Shown: piece by piece, positions 23,040-31,194 of the stretch
Position numbering within the stretch: position 1 is the stretch's first letter
Layout of the letters: each line of letters opens with the position of its first letter
Source: an uncultured Methanomassiliicoccus sp.
GTDB taxonomy: Archaea; Thermoplasmatota; Thermoplasmata; Methanomassiliicoccales; Methanomassiliicoccaceae
Length of the DNA: 36,518 nucleotides
Direction of reading: 5' to 3'
Assembly: GCA_905203995.1 (NCBI GenBank)
Contig: CAJKXZ010000011.1
Coordinates: 1 to 36,518 of the forward strand
Translations under genes and position numbers: made by a program
The notes under the pieces: model-generated
What the model saw: the letters and a program-made list of their open reading frames with translations, nothing else
What the model was told of the DNA's origin: nothing
The model's database searches: none

Positions 23040-23410
23040 TTAAAGCCCCCTTTGATTTTGTTACGGTCAATCTTGATGCCGTTGGGTGCCAGAATAAGCA
23101 TGTTGTTGTCGATTGCTGCGACATCGCCGTTAACGTCCCTAGCTACCGCCTTTAATTCGCTGGTAATTCTTCTCAGGGCGTCGTGATCATTTGCGATCGG
23201 TGAATAATCAATGATGATGATATTGCCATCATAAGCGCCTTGGGCGATTTTGTTAAGATCTTCATAGCGGTAAATTTCTGCCAATTTGATGTAGTTGCCG
23301 GAATTTGCTTCGCCTTCGAAGAACATACTTCCGAGATCTAAGTATTCGATCTCGCCTTCACCGTTTCCTTTCTTATCCCCTTTGCCAAATCTAGGAAAAG
23401 CCAATTGCAT
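23036..23410 (-). CDS. sepF: Archaeal cell-division protein SepF
   Basis: A 124-residue protein. The SepF core is clear: YLDLGSMFF, YIKLAEIYRYEDLNKIAQG, GNIIIIDYSPIANDHDALRRI, AAIDNNMLILAPNGIKIDR. A short N-terminal stretch (MQLAFPRFGK) is the probable membrane-targeting segment, linked by a flexible G/K/E-rich spacer. Archaeal SepF anchors FtsZ rings to the membrane. The ATG directly follows GAGGG, and a TATATATA element about 28 nt upstream suggests an almost leaderless mRNA. No ftsZ is in the window. Confidence 0.9.
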   Translation of the reverse strand: MQLAFPRFGKGDKKGNGEGEIEYLDLGSMFFEGEANSGNYIKLAEIYRYEDLNKIAQGAYDGNIIIIDYSPIANDHDALRRITSELKAVARDVNGDVAAIDNNMLILAPNGIKIDRNKIKGGFN

Positions 23411-23462
23411 CCCTCTTTTCTTGCAATGCCATCATCTATATATATCTCATTCGGAAAAAGTC

Positions 23463-23960
23463 TCAGTCTTCGCCAGCTTTCCACAGTTTATCTGTCACAT
23501 GATGCAGGTTTTTGATTGCTTTACCGGGGGCTTTCGCAAGCATTTGTTCGGCACTTACTAAAGCTTCACCGACTGCTAGCGGTACACCGTTTTTGATATC
23601 TTTGATCCACACCAAATCGCCGGGAACGATCTGCGGGTCGGCATCAGTAATACCTGGGCCCATGATGTCTGCGCCTTTGGTTACGAACGGCACTGCGCCC
23701 ATGTCGACGGTGATTCCGTATTTTTTGGCGGGGTATTTGAGCAGGCCGCGGACGCTGAGGAACGCTTTGCCTTCGTAGATTAAACCCATAATCTCATTGT
23801 TGACAAAAAGCACATCGAATTCCGGGGCTTCAGCACGGTCGACGGCGTCTTTAGCATCGAATAATTTCTCAATACCTAAACGCTCTTTGATCTCTTCTTC
23901 CAGAGGTCTTACTTCTTTCTCTCGTAGTCTGTGGCGTTTTCTGATCCTGATTTCACTCAT
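23463..23960 (-). CDS. PUA-domain RNA-binding protein (MCT-1/Tma20-like)
   Basis: A 165-residue protein with an N-terminal DUF1947-type pre-PUA part (MSEIRIRKRHRLREKEVRPL; FDVLFVNNEIMGLIYEGKAF) and a C-terminal PUA domain (VDMGAVPFVTKGADIMGPGI, then GDLVWIKDIKNGVPLAVGEAL). Archaeal homologues are close to MCT-1 and Tma20, which act in translation reinitiation and ribosome recycling. GGTG precedes the ATG by about 6 nt. It lies upstream of sepF on the same strand, 52 nt apart. Confidence 0.88.
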   Translation of the reverse strand: MSEIRIRKRHRLREKEVRPLEEEIKERLGIEKLFDAKDAVDRAEAPEFDVLFVNNEIMGLIYEGKAFLSVRGLLKYPAKKYGITVDMGAVPFVTKGADIMGPGITDADPQIVPGDLVWIKDIKNGVPLAVGEALVSAEQMLAKAPGKAIKNLHHVTDKLWKAGED

Positions 23961-24036
23961 ATCTACACCATAGCTGCGGTAAGCACTTCTTACCGTTGCG
24001 GGCTCCTATTGCGCATTAATTATTTATGAAATCGCC

Positions 24037-24561
24037 TCAGACGGCCGGCAGACCATTTTTAGCTCTGATCTGATTGATATCCATGAGCTCTTCCTGTTTA
24101 CTGAGGAGCGTTATTGCGGCGGTATCGCCAAGTACATTGATCAACAGACCGCTTTCCGGAGGCTGGGCACTGCTGTTGGCTGACAGACTTTCGGCCAGAC
24201 CGCTGAATTTATCGCTGCAGCTGTGCAGAATGTTTAACGTCACCGGCAGTTGTGGGTCGCTTTGACGGTAGCGTTCCACCACCGCTCTGATCATTTCTTC
24301 TTCCGCATTGATCCACTCATCGACCGGCGTCCAGCGTACGGTGTAAGCAAAAACATCTGGAAAATGTTCGGCCAGACGAATAATCTTCTGTACGGTGCGG
24401 CGGGCCTCGCCGTTTACTCTTACCAGATACAAATCCGGAGCCATGGAAACATTCCAATCCTCAATCTCTGCTCCGGCATCCCGCGCCCGCTTAACCATTT
24501 CGTCTTCAGCTTCTTCTTCTTTACCGGCACGAAAGGCCACGAGGAGATTGTAATCCAGCAT
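24037..24561 (-). CDS. THUMP-like domain protein
   Basis: A 174-residue protein. N-terminal LLVAFRAGKEEEAEDEMVKR, DLYLVRVNGEARRTVQKIIRL and FAYTVRWTPVDEWI resemble the archaeal THUMP/Tan1-like pattern in which a ferredoxin-like fold and THUMP unit bind tRNA. No catalytic domain follows. A Ser-rich stretch (LSANSSAQ) precedes a C-terminal segment QEELMDINQIRAKNGLPAV. Possibly an adaptor for tRNA acetylation or thiolation, but this is only inference from the motif. Confidence 0.55.
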   Translation of the reverse strand: MLDYNLLVAFRAGKEEEAEDEMVKRARDAGAEIEDWNVSMAPDLYLVRVNGEARRTVQKIIRLAEHFPDVFAYTVRWTPVDEWINAEEEMIRAVVERYRQSDPQLPVTLNILHSCSDKFSGLAESLSANSSAQPPESGLLINVLGDTAAITLLSKQEELMDINQIRAKNGLPAV

Positions 24562-24587
24562 GCAGTATACTTTTCAGCATCGCAGTG

Positions 24588-25844
24588 TTAAGACTTGTCC
24601 TCTGCAAATTTGGTCAGCAACAGATAGGCAGCGATGCCGATGGCGATAATGATGGCCGAGATGATAGCAATACGAGCTGAAAAAGTAAAAAGCATAACTG
24701 CTGAAGAAACTGCTCCGATGACGGCAATCGGCAGCGCTCCCCGGCCGAGTTTGACTTTTCTGCGCGCTAAACCTAGTACGGAGAGGTTAACGGCCAGGAA
24801 AACCAGGAAAAGGGTGAAATTAGTCAGATATGCCGCTGCCTCAATGCCGCCGATAAAACAGAAGGCGACGGCAACGATCATGGCTGCTAGTACGGCGATG
24901 GTTGGTGTCTTTCGCTGTTTGTTTACTTTACCGAAAATCGACGGAATCGCGCCTTCTTCGGCCATGCCGTAAATGATCCGTGAGGTGGCAATCAGCACAA
25001 TCAAGACGGTATTGGATGTAGAAATGAGGGCAATCGCCGTCATCAACAACGAAGCGCTTTCTCCGCCGGCCACGCGGGCCGCTTCGGTCAGAGGGGCATC
25101 AGCGGTAGCAAGTTCGGCATAGGGAACTAAACTGACAGCGACGATAGAGACGGCGACGTAAACAACAGTTGAGACTGCTAAAGCCAAAATGAGTGCACGG
25201 GGAATGGTTTTTTCAGCATTTTTTGTTTCTTCACTGATCCTGACAATGCCTTCAAAGCCAATCATCGCAAAGAAGACAATGCCGACGGCATTGATGATGC
25301 CGAATGCGCCCTGCGGTGACTGCAGATAATCAACGCTGCCGATGCTGGGCGACCCTAAGATTATTAAAATGGCAATACCGACCAGCTCCACGACCGTCAT
25401 GATGGTAGCCGCGGCGATCGACTCTCTGATTCCGCGCATGTTGATGAGCGAGAGCACGATAATCAAGACGATGGCAGAGATCTCTTTGGGCACCGGCACC
25501 AGAACTGAAAGATAACCGCCGAAACCTAAGGCAATGGCCGAAATAGAAACAATGCTGGAAAAAATTACCAGCCAGCCAGTGATGAAGGGCAGCAGCCCGC
25601 GGCCGAAGGCCGATTCAACATAGACATATTCCGCTCCGCTGTGCGGGTAGTGAGCCGAAAGGCGGGCATAACTCAGAGCAGTAAACGCTGCAATGGCGGC
25701 GGCGATAATGAACGTCAGCCAGACCGCATTGCCTGATTCACCGGCCGCTGCACCGATCAGGGCATAAACACCGGCTCCGACAATCGTCCCGACGCCGTAA
25801 GCCGTGGCGCCGAACAGCCCGATACTCCGTCTCAGTTCACTCAA
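24588..25844 (-). CDS. APC-family amino acid permease
   Basis: A 418-residue membrane protein with about twelve helices. The N-terminal substrate-binding motif GVGTIVGAGVYALIGAAAGE and the helix VFFAMIGFEGIVRISEETKNAEKTIPRA are characteristic of APC transporters; it probably imports amino acids or polyamines. The start is TTG (25844); the next in-frame ATG is beyond several helices, so TTG is likely despite no clear ribosome-binding site. It lies 53 nt downstream of proB on the same strand, so it may share transcription with the proline genes. Confidence 0.88.
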   Translation of the reverse strand: MSELRRSIGLFGATAYGVGTIVGAGVYALIGAAAGESGNAVWLTFIIAAAIAAFTALSYARLSAHYPHSGAEYVYVESAFGRGLLPFITGWLVIFSSIVSISAIALGFGGYLSVLVPVPKEISAIVLIIVLSLINMRGIRESIAAATIMTVVELVGIAILIILGSPSIGSVDYLQSPQGAFGIINAVGIVFFAMIGFEGIVRISEETKNAEKTIPRALILALAVSTVVYVAVSIVAVSLVPYAELATADAPLTEAARVAGGESASLLMTAIALISTSNTVLIVLIATSRIIYGMAEEGAIPSIFGKVNKQRKTPTIAVLAAMIVAVAFCFIGGIEAAAYLTNFTLFLVFLAVNLSVLGLARRKVKLGRGALPIAVIGAVSSAVMLFTFSARIAIISAIIIAIGIAAYLLLTKFAEDKS

Positions 25845-25897
25845 TAATTAACTCTTTTTAGCCAGCTGTATTAAAAGACCACTCAATTTCCTTTCAT

Positions 25898-27004
25898 TCA
25901 GGGGTTGTTGCTGGTGATAATAATATTGCTGCTGCTGACGAAGGCGCTTTCATTTTTGTTTCTTTTACCTTCTTCTCTTTCGGAACGGCAGAGCGCCAGC
26001 TGGGCTTCTAACTCTTCGGAACTGAAGTTCGCCACTCCTTTGGCAAAAGTGCCAATTCTGACTACTTCACCTCTTTTGAAAACACCTTCAACCGCCGTAA
26101 TGCCGCAGGGCAGCAGCGAACGGCCGTTTCTGATGGCTTCTTCTGCTCCCTCGTCGAGATAAATGGTACCGCGGGGGAAAGCATAAGCTAACCAGCGTTC
26201 ACGGTTGGAGTAGTGAGAGCTGGGGGTGAACAAAGTTCCGATTTCTTCCGCGGCGGCCACCCGGAGAATGACATCATCCAGCTTGCCGTTGGCAATCACC
26301 ATGGCAAAACCGCATTCCATGGCGATCATCGCTGCGTTGATCTTGGTGCGCATGCCGCCAGTCGAACGCTCATTTTTCTTGGAACCGGCAATGCGCAGAA
26401 TATCTTCCGTAATTTCATCCACTACGGGAATTAATAACGCATGCGGATCGGCGTCAGGATTACGATCATAGAGGCCGTCGACATCAGTCAAGAGCAACAG
26501 CAGATCGGCATCAGTGCTGCCGGCCACCAGCGCTGAAAGTTTATCATTGTCTCCGAAAATTTCATCAATTTCATCGGTTGCGATAACATCATTTTCATTG
26601 ACGATTGGCACTGCATTCAAACGAAACAGTTCATCGATGGCTTTCTTGAGATTAAGATGCCGTGTGCGGTCGGAAAAAGCGCCGTACGTCAGCAGAACCT
26701 GTCCTACTTTCTTACCGTAAACGCTGAACGCTTCCCGCCAGGCCCGCATCAGCAGACTCTGGCCGACGGCGGCGCAAGCCTGTTTCATCGCTACATCTTT
26801 CTGCACGCCGTCCAAACCTAACTCGGAAGAACCAGCACCGATGGCACCGGAGCTTACTACGATACACTGGATATGCCGCGCTTCCAGTTCAACAAGCTGC
26901 CGCGCTACATCTTCCAAGTATTCCTTGTTGATGCTGCCGTCTTCGCGGCACAAAGTATTAGTGCCGATTTTGACGACCATCCGCTTGATTTCCAGATTTC
27001 TCAT
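25898..27004 (-). CDS. proB: Glutamate 5-kinase
   Basis: A 368-residue enzyme that phosphorylates glutamate in the first step of proline synthesis. The amino-acid-kinase domain shows VVKIGTNTL, VSSGAIGAG, PIVNENDVIATDEI, DVDGLYDRNPD and GTGGM-like STGGMRTKI; residues of about 280-350 form the PUA domain (GTIYLDEGAEEAIRNG, FKRGEVVRIG). The C-terminal tail (about 25 residues, K/N/S-rich) is unusual. The ATG overlaps the proA stop as ATGA, so the two are translationally coupled. Confidence 0.95.
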   Translation of the reverse strand: MRNLEIKRMVVKIGTNTLCREDGSINKEYLEDVARQLVELEARHIQCIVVSSGAIGAGSSELGLDGVQKDVAMKQACAAVGQSLLMRAWREAFSVYGKKVGQVLLTYGAFSDRTRHLNLKKAIDELFRLNAVPIVNENDVIATDEIDEIFGDNDKLSALVAGSTDADLLLLLTDVDGLYDRNPDADPHALLIPVVDEITEDILRIAGSKKNERSTGGMRTKINAAMIAMECGFAMVIANGKLDDVILRVAAAEEIGTLFTPSSHYSNRERWLAYAFPRGTIYLDEGAEEAIRNGRSLLPCGITAVEGVFKRGEVVRIGTFAKGVANFSSEELEAQLALCRSEREEGKRNKNESAFVSSSNIIITSNNP

Positions 27005-28290
27005 AGTAATTTCCTGTGGGTGTACTGTTTAGCCTCTTTTCCTGAGTACTCCGCCACTGTCTGCCCTTTACCACGAAGTTTGTACTTGTAGATTACTAGT
27101 CCTTCCAAGCCGACTGGGCCGCGGGCATGGGTTTTGTTAGTCGAAATACCAACTTCGGCACCAAGACCATAGCGGTAACCATCGGCAAATCTGGTGGAAG
27201 CATTCCAGACGGTGGAAGAGGAATCAACATCTGCCATAAACTCCTCGGCAGCTGCTTCATCTGCAGTGATAATTGCATCAGTGTGGTGTGAAGAATATTT
27301 GTTAATGTGTTCAATCGCCGCCCACAAACTGTCCACAATCTTGATGGCGATAATCATATCATTATATTCTGCCGACCAGTCTTCTTCGCTGGCGGCGGCC
27401 ATTGGGCAGATGGCCTGGACTCGTTCATCACCGCGCATTTCAACGCCGGCTTGACGGTATTCTTCAACAATCAGCGGTAAGAACTGTGCTGCTATGTCGG
27501 TATGGATAAGCAGTGTTTCGGTGGCATTGCAGACGGCGGGATACTGCACTTTCGCATCAAAGCAGACTTTGACCGCCATGGCCAAATCAGCTTTTTTATC
27601 AACGTAAGTATGGCAGATACCGGCAGCATGACCCATTACGGGAATCCTCGTTGATTCCATGATTGATTTAACCAGCTCGTTGGAACCACGGGGAATGATC
27701 AAGTCAATCAAGTCGTCATGCTGTAACAGACTCTGAAATTCTTCCCGGGTGGAGAGCAGCTGGACGGTCCCTTCAAAGCGGGCATCCACGGCCGTAATCG
27801 CCTTTTCAATCAATTCTGCCAGAATCCGGTTAGTTCTTTTAGCTTCTGAACCGCCTTTCAGCAGGACGGCATTGCCGGATTTTAAGCATAAACAGGAAAT
27901 CTGCACCAAGGCGTCTGGCCGTGATTCAAAAACGACGCCGATAACTCCGATCGGACAGGAAACTTTGTCCAAGATTAAATCCTGATCTAGTTCGGTACGA
28001 GCGATGACTTTGCCGACTACGTCTTCCTGCTGCATGATCGAGCGGATCGAAGTTGTCGATTCTCTGATCTTTTCTTCACCGTATTTTAAACGTTTAATGA
28101 GCGCTGCGGGAATCTTCATTTCAGCGGCAGCCTGCAGATCGGCCTGATTGGCTTCGATAATCGCCTGGCTGTTTGCTTCCAGCGCCTGTGCGATAGCTTC
28201 CAACGCGGCATTTCTGCTCTCTAAAGAAATCGAGGAGAGTGCATATGATGACTTTCTTGCCCTTTCGGCGGCTAACCTAACAGCGTCCAT
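27001..28290 (-). CDS. proA: Gamma-glutamyl phosphate reductase
   Basis: A 429-residue aldehyde-dehydrogenase-fold enzyme that reduces glutamyl phosphate to glutamate semialdehyde with NADPH. Seen: CPIGVIGVVFESRPDALVQI, LIIPRGSNELVKSIME, the catalytic cysteine in YPAVCNATETLL, and C-terminal TFADGYRYG-like TRFADGYRYGLGAEVGIST and RGPVGLEGLVIYKY. First in the proA-proB operon; no proC is present. Many archaea lack proAB, so the pair is probably of bacterial origin. Confidence 0.96.
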   Translation of the reverse strand: MDAVRLAAERARKSSYALSSISLESRNAALEAIAQALEANSQAIIEANQADLQAAAEMKIPAALIKRLKYGEEKIRESTTSIRSIMQQEDVVGKVIARTELDQDLILDKVSCPIGVIGVVFESRPDALVQISCLCLKSGNAVLLKGGSEAKRTNRILAELIEKAITAVDARFEGTVQLLSTREEFQSLLQHDDLIDLIIPRGSNELVKSIMESTRIPVMGHAAGICHTYVDKKADLAMAVKVCFDAKVQYPAVCNATETLLIHTDIAAQFLPLIVEEYRQAGVEMRGDERVQAICPMAAASEEDWSAEYNDMIIAIKIVDSLWAAIEHINKYSSHHTDAIITADEAAAEEFMADVDSSSTVWNASTRFADGYRYGLGAEVGISTNKTHARGPVGLEGLVIYKYKLRGKGQTVAEYSGKEAKQYTHRKLL

Positions 28291-28579
28291 ACAGCGGCTT
28301 TAACGCCCGGCTTTGAAAAATACTTTTCTGTAGGACCTTTAGCCGCAGTTCATCAACAAATTCCCAAGGACAGGGGGGGATTTGAACCCCCGGCCCTGTT
28401 GGGTATTAAGATATATGCAAAATTGCGGACCGAGCACGTCCGTCAACTTTTCTGTAATTCTTGTCAAGTACTGAATTAATTCCTGATTGGTAAGTATTAG
28501 TTAATTTTAATATTTATGCCTATTCAATGTCATTAAAGCGGAGAAATTACTAGTCTTAAGAGTTACACAGCCTGTTAGC
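28291..28579. other. Spacer with tRNA-Ala fragment
   Basis: Between proA and the small plus-strand ORF there is no convincing gene. It holds the tRNA-Ala 3' copy (28368-28395), a short possible stem around 28420-28442 (GCGGAC and GTCCG) and AT-rich sequence (28490-28520) with TTTAATATTTA as a possible promoter for the plus strand. Confidence 0.5.
28368..28395 (-). repeat. 28-bp copy of the tRNA-Ala 3' end
   Basis: Identical to 9794-9821 in the same orientation: the T arm plus 3' acceptor strand, diverging on both sides. No 5' tRNA half is found upstream on the minus strand. A tRNA fragment of this kind is what site-specific integration leaves. Confidence 0.7.
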
Positions 28580-28732
28580 ATGATAATGAGAATTATGACG
28601 GCCGTGTGGTCGTTTGTGCTGACGATGGCCTTTGCCGCAGTAATTTCTGCGGGAGTAAGTGGATTGATGAGTTGGTTCCGTTCACCAGAAACAACGACCA
28701 CCAAGACGGAAGAAACGCTTGAAAATCACTGA
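28580..28732 (+). CDS. Possible small single-pass membrane protein
   Basis: A 50-residue ORF: a hydrophobic segment (about residues 8-33, VWSFVLTMAFAAVISAG then VSGLMSWF) and a polar tail rich in T and E (TTTTKTEETLENH). The hydrophobic-then-charged pattern looks like a real small membrane protein, but there is no strong ribosome-binding site and no homologue I recognise. It ends in a 7-nt convergent overlap with the phosphatase gene. Confidence 0.4.
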   Translation: MIMRIMTAVWSFVLTMAFAAVISAGVSGLMSWFRSPETTTTKTEETLENH

Positions 28733-29361
28733 AGGCGAGGAGCATCGACGGGGATGCATTTCACCGTCTCCCCTTCCACAGTGAATAACAAACCGCTAAG
28801 ATATCCCGGCCAGCCGACTGTTTTGTAGTCGGTGTTGGCTAGTTCTTTCCACATCAACGTGATGTCCCAGTCATGGGAGATGTGAATATCAAGGTCGCCT
28901 TTGTGCAGTTCACTCAAACTTTCCAGAATCGGTCCGGCGATCATTTTTACTGACTCTTCCGTGCTGTAGATCCACTCTGGGTTTAATTTAGATTCAAACC
29001 ATTCCTTGATGAAATCTTGTCCCAGCCGGGAAACACTTTCCATCACCTCTGCACTTTTCACATACGGTGCGCAGAGACTAGCGCGCTCTTCCGGCGGATA
29101 AACGGTGATGTTGTTGGTGCGGAGACCTTCAGCAATACATTCAGCGGTCTGGCGGCAGCGTAAAGCCGGGCTGTGAAACAGCCGTACACTGGCAAAACCA
29201 GTCAACTTTTCGCCCAGCATCCTTGATTCAGCCATGCCCGTTTCAGTCAGACCAATGGCCATTTCATTCTTTAAATCAGTAGCTGGATATCTTGCTCCAT
29301 GTCTGATAACTAAAGCGATCGGGGTCGGGGCATTATGCAGGGCAGTGAGCAACGATTCCAT
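28726..29361 (-). CDS. Histidine phosphatase superfamily protein
   Basis: A 211-residue protein. The catalytic phosphohistidine is in VIRHGARYP (about residue 21), with the arginine in LFHSPALRCRQTAECIAEGL and the second histidine in HISHDWDITLMWKEL, so the core is complete. Membership of the phosphoglycerate-mutase-like or acid-phosphatase branch cannot be told apart. The ATG at 29361 gives the expected N-terminus (MESLLTALHNA); longer in-frame starts would extend into the divergent promoter of the formyltransferase gene. Confidence 0.8.
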   Translation of the reverse strand: MESLLTALHNAPTPIALVIRHGARYPATDLKNEMAIGLTETGMAESRMLGEKLTGFASVRLFHSPALRCRQTAECIAEGLRTNNITVYPPEERASLCAPYVKSAEVMESVSRLGQDFIKEWFESKLNPEWIYSTEESVKMIAGPILESLSELHKGDLDIHISHDWDITLMWKELANTDYKTVGWPGYLSGLLFTVEGETVKCIPVDAPRLQ

Positions 29362-29459
29362 AGATCTTAATTTCAGTGTACCTATTAGGAAATATCTTTT
29401 GCTTTTTCGTAAAAACTCAAAACTACATATACCGCAAATCCTTTCCACAACTGAAGATC

Positions 29460-30203
29460 ATGAAAAAAATCGGATGGTTTACCACAGCCCGCGGTCCCGG
29501 CTCACTGAATCTTTATCAGACAATGATCGATCGCCTCGATTCCGGCGACATCAAGGCCGAACTCGCCTTTATTTTCATTAACCGTGACATCAAAGGCAAC
29601 GCTTACCGCACCGAGATGGTAAACTCCGCCCACAGCCGAGGTATTCCCGTTATCATCTTACCTTCGGATAATTTTGAACCGGAATTAAAGAAAAAAGATA
29701 TGGTAGCCTGGCGCGACCAGTACGGCGCTAAACTGCGCGAGCAGATCGCTCCCTATCAGATGGACTTTGGGGTCTTAGCCGGTTACATGTTGATCTTCGA
29801 TGATATTACTTGTACCAAATACCCGCTCATCAACCTTCATCCTGCGTTGCCTGATACTTACAAAGGCACGTGGATGGAAATCGTTGGCCAGGTGATTGAC
29901 AACCAGGACGAATGTTACGGTTCCATGGTTCACATCTGCAGTCCGGAGCTGGACCGCGGCGATACTATTGCCTACGATAGTTTTCCGGTTTCAGCGGTCA
30001 TCGGAGAAGGCAGCCGTGAAGAGCAGATCGAAAGAGTCCGGGCGGAAGAATCCCGCCGGGAAGCGCCGCTGCTGATGGAAACGATCAAAATGCTCGTCAA
30101 TGAGGAAGTAACGCTCAAAGACGGTCATCTTTATGATGCACAGGGAGCCAGAATGAAAAAATATCCCTGTTTAGCAGATCGTATAAATTCTAAAACAAAC
30201 TAA
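29460..30203 (+). CDS. Formyltransferase, PurN-like
   Basis: A 247-residue formyl-transferase-fold protein. It opens MKKIGWFTTARGPGSLNLY and keeps the PurN features AELAFIFINRD, the folate site VLAGYMLIF, the catalytic NLHPALPDTYKGTW (Asn and His) and the aspartate in CSPELDRGDTIAYD. Probably glycinamide ribonucleotide transformylase in purine synthesis, although the family has other substrates. ATG 29460 lies about 33 nt after a TACATATA element; no ribosome-binding site, so the leader is short. It is divergent from the phosphatase. Confidence 0.75.
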   Translation: MKKIGWFTTARGPGSLNLYQTMIDRLDSGDIKAELAFIFINRDIKGNAYRTEMVNSAHSRGIPVIILPSDNFEPELKKKDMVAWRDQYGAKLREQIAPYQMDFGVLAGYMLIFDDITCTKYPLINLHPALPDTYKGTWMEIVGQVIDNQDECYGSMVHICSPELDRGDTIAYDSFPVSAVIGEGSREEQIERVRAEESRREAPLLMETIKMLVNEEVTLKDGHLYDAQGARMKKYPCLADRINSKTN

Positions 30204-30314
30204 TCTCTTTTCCTCTCATTTTTCCGAAATCCGTATTTTTTTAATATTTTTCATAGAAAATCGAGGGAAAATCGTAAAATACCTATTGATATTCTGCTAT
30301 TACCTAAGATAGAG

Positions 30315-30322
30315 TTATATAT
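30315..30322 (+). promoter_or_regulatory. TATA box of the por operon
   Basis: TTATATAT lies about 40 nt before the porC TTG start; GAGGGA at 30347-30352 supplies a ribosome-binding site 5 nt before that TTG. Confidence 0.5.
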
Positions 30323-30357
30323 TCTCAATCATACCGTGAAACACGCGAGGGACTGTC

Positions 30358-30918
30358 TTGAGTACATTAGAAGTTAGATGGCATGGTAGAGGCGGACAAG
30401 GTATCGTCACTGCCAATGAAATTCTCGCAGGCGCAGCTCTTTATGAAGGTAAGTTCATGAAAGCTTTTCCGGAATTTGGTCCGGAGAGAATGGGTGCGCC
30501 CATTCGTGCGTTTGCCCGAGTATCCGATGAGCCGATAAAAGTGCACAGCCAGGTTTATTTTCCAGACTATGTGGCTGTCTTAGACCCAACTCTGATTGGT
30601 AACATTAACGTTTTAGAGGGGTTAAAGGAAAACGGCTCTTTGATTGTTAACAACAGTGCATCGGTGGCAGAGTTGAAGAAACTGCTGAATACCGATATGG
30701 ATGTCCATGTCGTCGATGCCTCGAAGATAGCTCTTGAAACTATTGGCAAACCTCTGGCTAACACTGCCATGTTGGGCGCTTTGGTAAAAGTTTCAGGAAT
30801 CGTCAGTTTAGACAGCATCATTGCTGAAATGCAAGTCAAACTCGGCGGTAAACTGCCGGCCCCTGTGGTCGAGAAAAACGTGCTTAGCGTTAAACGGGCT
30901 TATGAGGAGGTTCAGTAA
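30358..30918 (+). CDS. porC: Pyruvate:ferredoxin oxidoreductase gamma subunit
   Basis: A 186-residue subunit of the four-subunit archaeal enzyme that links acetyl-CoA, CO2 and ferredoxin to pyruvate. It begins STLEVRWHGRGGQGIVTANE, then KAFPEFGPERMGAPIRAFAR, the gamma signature. The start is TTG: GAGGGA is correctly spaced at 5 nt and no ATG is near. It leads the operon porC-porD-porA-porB; its stop is immediately followed by the porD ATG. Confidence 0.93.
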   Translation: MSTLEVRWHGRGGQGIVTANEILAGAALYEGKFMKAFPEFGPERMGAPIRAFARVSDEPIKVHSQVYFPDYVAVLDPTLIGNINVLEGLKENGSLIVNNSASVAELKKLLNTDMDVHVVDASKIALETIGKPLANTAMLGALVKVSGIVSLDSIIAEMQVKLGGKLPAPVVEKNVLSVKRAYEEVQ

Positions 30919-31194
30919 ATGGCTGAATACGAGACCACCGCGACCTCGGCAATCATTCCCGCAGGCACGGCTAAAAATTATGAAACTGGTTCCTGGCGCT
31001 CCATGCGTCCAGTCTTAGATAAAGAACAATGCGTAAACTGTCTGACCTGCTGGGTTTTCTGTCCTGACAACTCCATCGTCGTTGAAAACGGTGAAGTCAC
31101 TGGCTTTAAATTAACCCACTGCAAAGGCTGCGGTATCTGCGCTCAGGATTGTCCTAAAAAAGCAATCACCATGGTTCCGGAGGGACGTCAATGA
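30919..31194 (+). CDS. porD: Pyruvate:ferredoxin oxidoreductase delta subunit (2[4Fe-4S] ferredoxin)
   Basis: A 91-residue ferredoxin-like subunit with two clusters: CVNCLTCWVFCPD and CKGCGICAQDCPKKA. The N-terminal stretch (ETTATSAIIPAGTAKNYETG) is the delta-subunit extension with its GSWR motif. GGAGG is about 9 nt before the ATG. It overlaps porA by 4 nt (ATGA). Confidence 0.94.
   Translation: MAEYETTATSAIIPAGTAKNYETGSWRSMRPVLDKEQCVNCLTCWVFCPDNSIVVENGEVTGFKLTHCKGCGICAQDCPKKAITMVPEGRQ

Noticed and set aside
28396..28450. A complete tRNA using the 28-bp Ala-like 3' end, possibly with an intron
   Set aside because: No matching 5' acceptor strand, D arm or anticodon arm could be placed upstream on the minus strand.
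28507..28704. A minus-strand ORF (65 residues) opposite the small membrane protein
   Set aside because: Composition and lack of motifs suggest a shadow; the plus-strand reading with a hydrophobic helix is more credible.
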